NCBI GenBank assembly: GCA_021397835.1
Contig: JAJFZO010000234.1
Span: forward strand, 1,623,001 to 1,687,000
From: Moringa oleifera
Lineage: Eukaryota > Streptophyta > Magnoliopsida > Brassicales > Moringaceae
Reading direction: 5' to 3'
Length of the DNA: 64,000 nt
The notes below the pieces were generated by a model that worked only from the letters and a program-made list of their open reading frames with translations, ran no database searches and was not told the DNA's origin. Below are positions 61,301 to 64,000 of the stretch, one piece after another. Numbering within the stretch: the first letter of the stretch is position 1; each line of letters starts with the position of its first letter. The position numbers were made by a program, and so were the translations under genes.

Positions 61301-63020
61301 ACTAACAGTGCAAAAAAATTACAAATTTGGCAACAAAATAAACCATTTCTAATTTTTAAAAAATCTAATGTTAAGTAATTTAGCGATAAAAAATTTTTGT
61401 AGTTAAGATGTTGGTCGTAAAAAGATTTGGTGATGAATATTTTTGGTATCTAATGTAATGACTAATTCAATCCATCACCAAAAAGTTACAAGGCAATGAC
61501 TGATTAGAAAATTTTAGTGATCAATTAGCAATAGACAGGTATGTCGTTAAGGTGGAAGCTAGTGACATATTATGTTTATTGCTAGCTTTTAAATTTTAGC
61601 TATAGACTAAGCCTATCGCTAGTTCAATGTTTAGTGACACAATATATCAAGGTTTTGCAACAGACTTAGTTTATCGTTAGTATATACATTTCATATAAGA
61701 TTTAGCGACAAACATAATATGTCATTAGCCTATAAGATTTAGTGACATTATTTTGTTGCAAACCTATAAAATTTAGTAACAAATTTCATGATCCATCATG
61801 AAACCAACATAAATAAAAAATAAATTAATTGTCACACTAGATGATGAAGGAAAACAAAATAAAATTACATATAATCCATAAAAAGCAATAAGTATACAAT
61901 ATTGTTTTATTTTAATCAAATATAATGAACATAGCTAAAAATGAATTGTAGCATCATGGGGACCATTAAGCACTTCCAAAGGTGAGCTTCTCAAGAATAG
62001 AGTCTTCATCTTATGAATGCACTCATTCTTCTTAAGCTCTCTTTGTAAATGCTTTTGTAGCTCGATCTCGAATCATAGGTGATCCTACCCCCACACCCTA
62101 CGTTTCTTTTTCAAACACTCCTTTAAAGTCTTACACTCCTCCTCCAAACGCTCTCCTTTACAATCCTACACTCCAACCTTAAGTGCTTTTCTATATCCTT
62201 CATCTGAGAGCACATATCCTGCATAGTTGAGTTGTCAAAAAAACATCCATTACTAGAGTTGTCGCTTGAATACCATGATTAAGCTTTGGAATTAACCCTA
62301 TATACCCAATACTTCTTCTTTTCATCGACGGCCTTATAATAGACCATAGTATAGTCAACCTCAAGAATGTCTCAAGATTCCTCTTTTGATTAAGAAGCCT
62401 AGGCAACTAACTCCTCAAAGCATTCCTACAGTAAAGAATTTTATTAACTAATTTATTACCTAAACCAAATAATGAAGTAAAGAATTACATAACTATGGTT
62501 ATTTATTTAATACTAGAAAAAACAAACTTGCATTTGTTTGTTTCGTAAACTCATCGATGAATTTATCAAGTTGAATTCCTTGGAATGAGTCTATTGGAAA
62601 AGCTTTATAACTGTTGGATCATGACCTAACTCATATGCCTACAAAGAAAAAACATATTAATAAGCAATATTATATCATTTTTATTTAAATTTGTATAAAT
62701 AATTTAAATGTCATAAATACTAAGCATTGAAAATGATTCTATGGCGAAAGTGAACCAGCATTGTATTAGAAGGGAGCTGACTTAGGTCTGCTTGCTTCAC
62801 ATTGTCGATTGTGAGACACAATCTTGCACTTATCTCTATATTCTAGCTAGTTTCATTTTCGCTATCATTGATCCCATATGCTATCTCGAACAAATTGAGA
62901 CTTACTTCTTGCTTTATGGTAACGTGTATACATTAAATCTACGTCTCAATTTGAACTTTAGCCTCCCATGCAAATTTCAGCATGCCATCTGTTGCCTCGT
63001 CCCATGTGCAATGTTTCTAT
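61300..63020 (-). mobile_element. 3' fragment of a second CACTA-like element
   Basis: 61.38-61.80 kb holds many copies of ttagtgaca / ttagcgacaaa and their complements, typical of CACTA subterminal repeats. A possible terminus is cagtgcaaaaaaattac near 61308. Minus-strand coding traces on the right belong to Transposase_24: AYELGHDPTVIKLF near 62.6 kb, HCTWDEATDGMLKFAWEAKV near 62.97 kb, and a coiled-coil tail (FEIELQKHLQRELKKNECIH) near 62.0-62.07 kb. Strand and order are consistent with an element ending at 61.3 kb and starting right of 63 kb. Confidence 0.55.
61940..63015 (-). pseudogene. Transposase_24-like (Ptta/En/Spm) coding remains
   Basis: From right to left on the minus strand: HCTWDEATDGMLKFAWEAKV, KCKIVSHNRQCEASRPKSAP, AYELGHDPTVIKLF followed by a stop and THSKE, then VDYTMVYYKAVDEKKKYWVY, and a Lys/Glu-rich coiled-coil end (ELQKHLQRELKKNECIHKMK). 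In intact plant proteins this order is Transposase_24 then a coiled coil. Multiple stops and shifts; introns may explain some gaps. Confidence 0.5.
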
Positions 63021-64000
63021 AAGAGTAGATGATTAGTAAATATGAAAAAATATAAAATATTATTTCTAATAAATAATTATATGTGTTTTGAATTCTTCAA
63101 AGTAAAAATCTTTACTTTCTCAAGAAATCATCTTCCATATGTATTCAGATAAATTGACTCTTAGTTGGAAGATCTTATAAATTTTCGTGGAATATTTATA
63201 CGAAGGCTCAATTTTGTCAAATAAAACAATAGCTATATCAGCAAAAAAAGAATTAAGAAGACTTTTAAAGATAATGACATAAATACTAAAAATATTAATT
63301 GTAAATACTTATGTGTTATGATTACATAATTCTGTGGTCTATCAATGCTTTGAAAACTCCTTAAGGAAGAGATCTTAAAGAGGTTGAAGCAAAGCTAACG
63401 AACCCATCTATTATACAAATGCTCCATGTGGAGAAAATGTAACTGTGTCCTCATCTTCATCTCAAGGAAATGAAAATAAAGATGCTGATCGTGGAGCTCT
63501 CCTACAATAGTACTCACTTTTCCCTCTAAAGTTGCATTTCCCTATGAAATCACCTTTTTCTCAGTTTCTCATCTAACAATGTCAATAAAGTTAATATGCT
63601 TAAATTAATATAGTGAATAAATTTCTTTAAAAAAAAATTAGTACAGTGTCCTTTAAAAATTAAAAGAACTTCTTGAAATACATGATGAAAAACCAATAGA
63701 ATGAATAGCTAGACCAACACATAATTGTCAATTTGAATCAGCTCCAATAATAAGATAAATGATTCAATCATTGCATATAAAATACTCAAATGAATACTTA
63801 TATGTTAATTCAAACATGTCATTAAAAAAATTAACTAAGTGATCATCTTCTTTGTAGTCTTTCTCTTTGTCTTACATTTCCTCGTCCTTTTTCTTAATAG
63901 AATAACTTTCAAATTTTGGCTAATCTTGCATGTCTTCTTTCTTATCATTAATATATATTAATATCCCACTTAGATTATTAAAAGTGATAGAATGATTGTT
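63021..64000. other. Gene-free right margin
   Basis: About 1 kb, AT-rich. May be inner sequence of the second CACTA element, but I recognise no domain in it. Confidence 0.4.

Overview
The window is nuclear DNA from a flowering plant, most likely a eudicot (angiosperm-type clpP with two introns, trans-spliced rps12, long accD). It is made almost entirely of inserted DNA around one intact host gene.

1 to about 29.38 kb is a large, old nuclear copy of plastid DNA (NUPT). It runs from psbT (cut by the window edge) to trnL-UAA in unbroken plastid gene order: psbT, psbB, clpP, rps12 exon 1, rpl20, rps18, rpl33, psaJ, trnP, trnW, petG, petL, psbE-F-L-J, petA, cemA, ycf4, psaI, accD, rbcL, atpB-atpE, trnM, trnV, ndhC-K-J, trnF, trnL. 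It then jumps near 28.07 kb to the 5' flank, first exon and start of the intron of ndhB, which in plastids lies in the inverted repeat. Nearly every gene has in-frame stops or frameshifts. Most of the stops I could inspect are CGA>TGA, CAA/CAG>TAA/TAG or TGG>TGA/TAG, the pattern expected from deamination of methylated cytosine in the nucleus. Only psaJ, petL and psbJ keep complete frames. This is a dead copy, not a working plastid genome.

29.4-34.5 kb is a decayed CACTA (En/Spm) transposon on the plus strand: the tail of TNP2 (DUF4216), then a second gene with a Transposase_24 domain and an Ulp1-type C48 peptidase, then subterminal repeats. The NUPT abuts it directly. 34.6-35.4 kb is a small element with perfect 13-bp terminal inverted repeats. 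36.6-39.1 kb holds minus-strand remains of a gypsy-type (Transposase_28-like) gag. 40.3-44.4 kb is a Ty1/copia polyprotein on the plus strand with a probable 3' LTR edge but no recognisable 5' LTR.

45.9-48.6 kb (minus) is the one intact host gene: a reticulon-like B protein of 244 residues in five coding exons, with a probable further intron in its 5' UTR. All splice junctions keep the frame.

About 50.3-60.5 kb is a Mutator-like element of the Kaonashi (KI-MULE) type: a plus-strand DUF1985/Ulp1-like gene and a convergent minus-strand mudrA transposase with MULE, SWIM and CCHC zinc-knuckle domains. Two tandem arrays (3 x ~147 bp and 6 x ~162 bp) lie beyond the mudrA start. Introns of the Ulp1-like gene hold minisatellite-like repeats. 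61.3-63.0 kb carries a minus-strand fragment of a second CACTA element.
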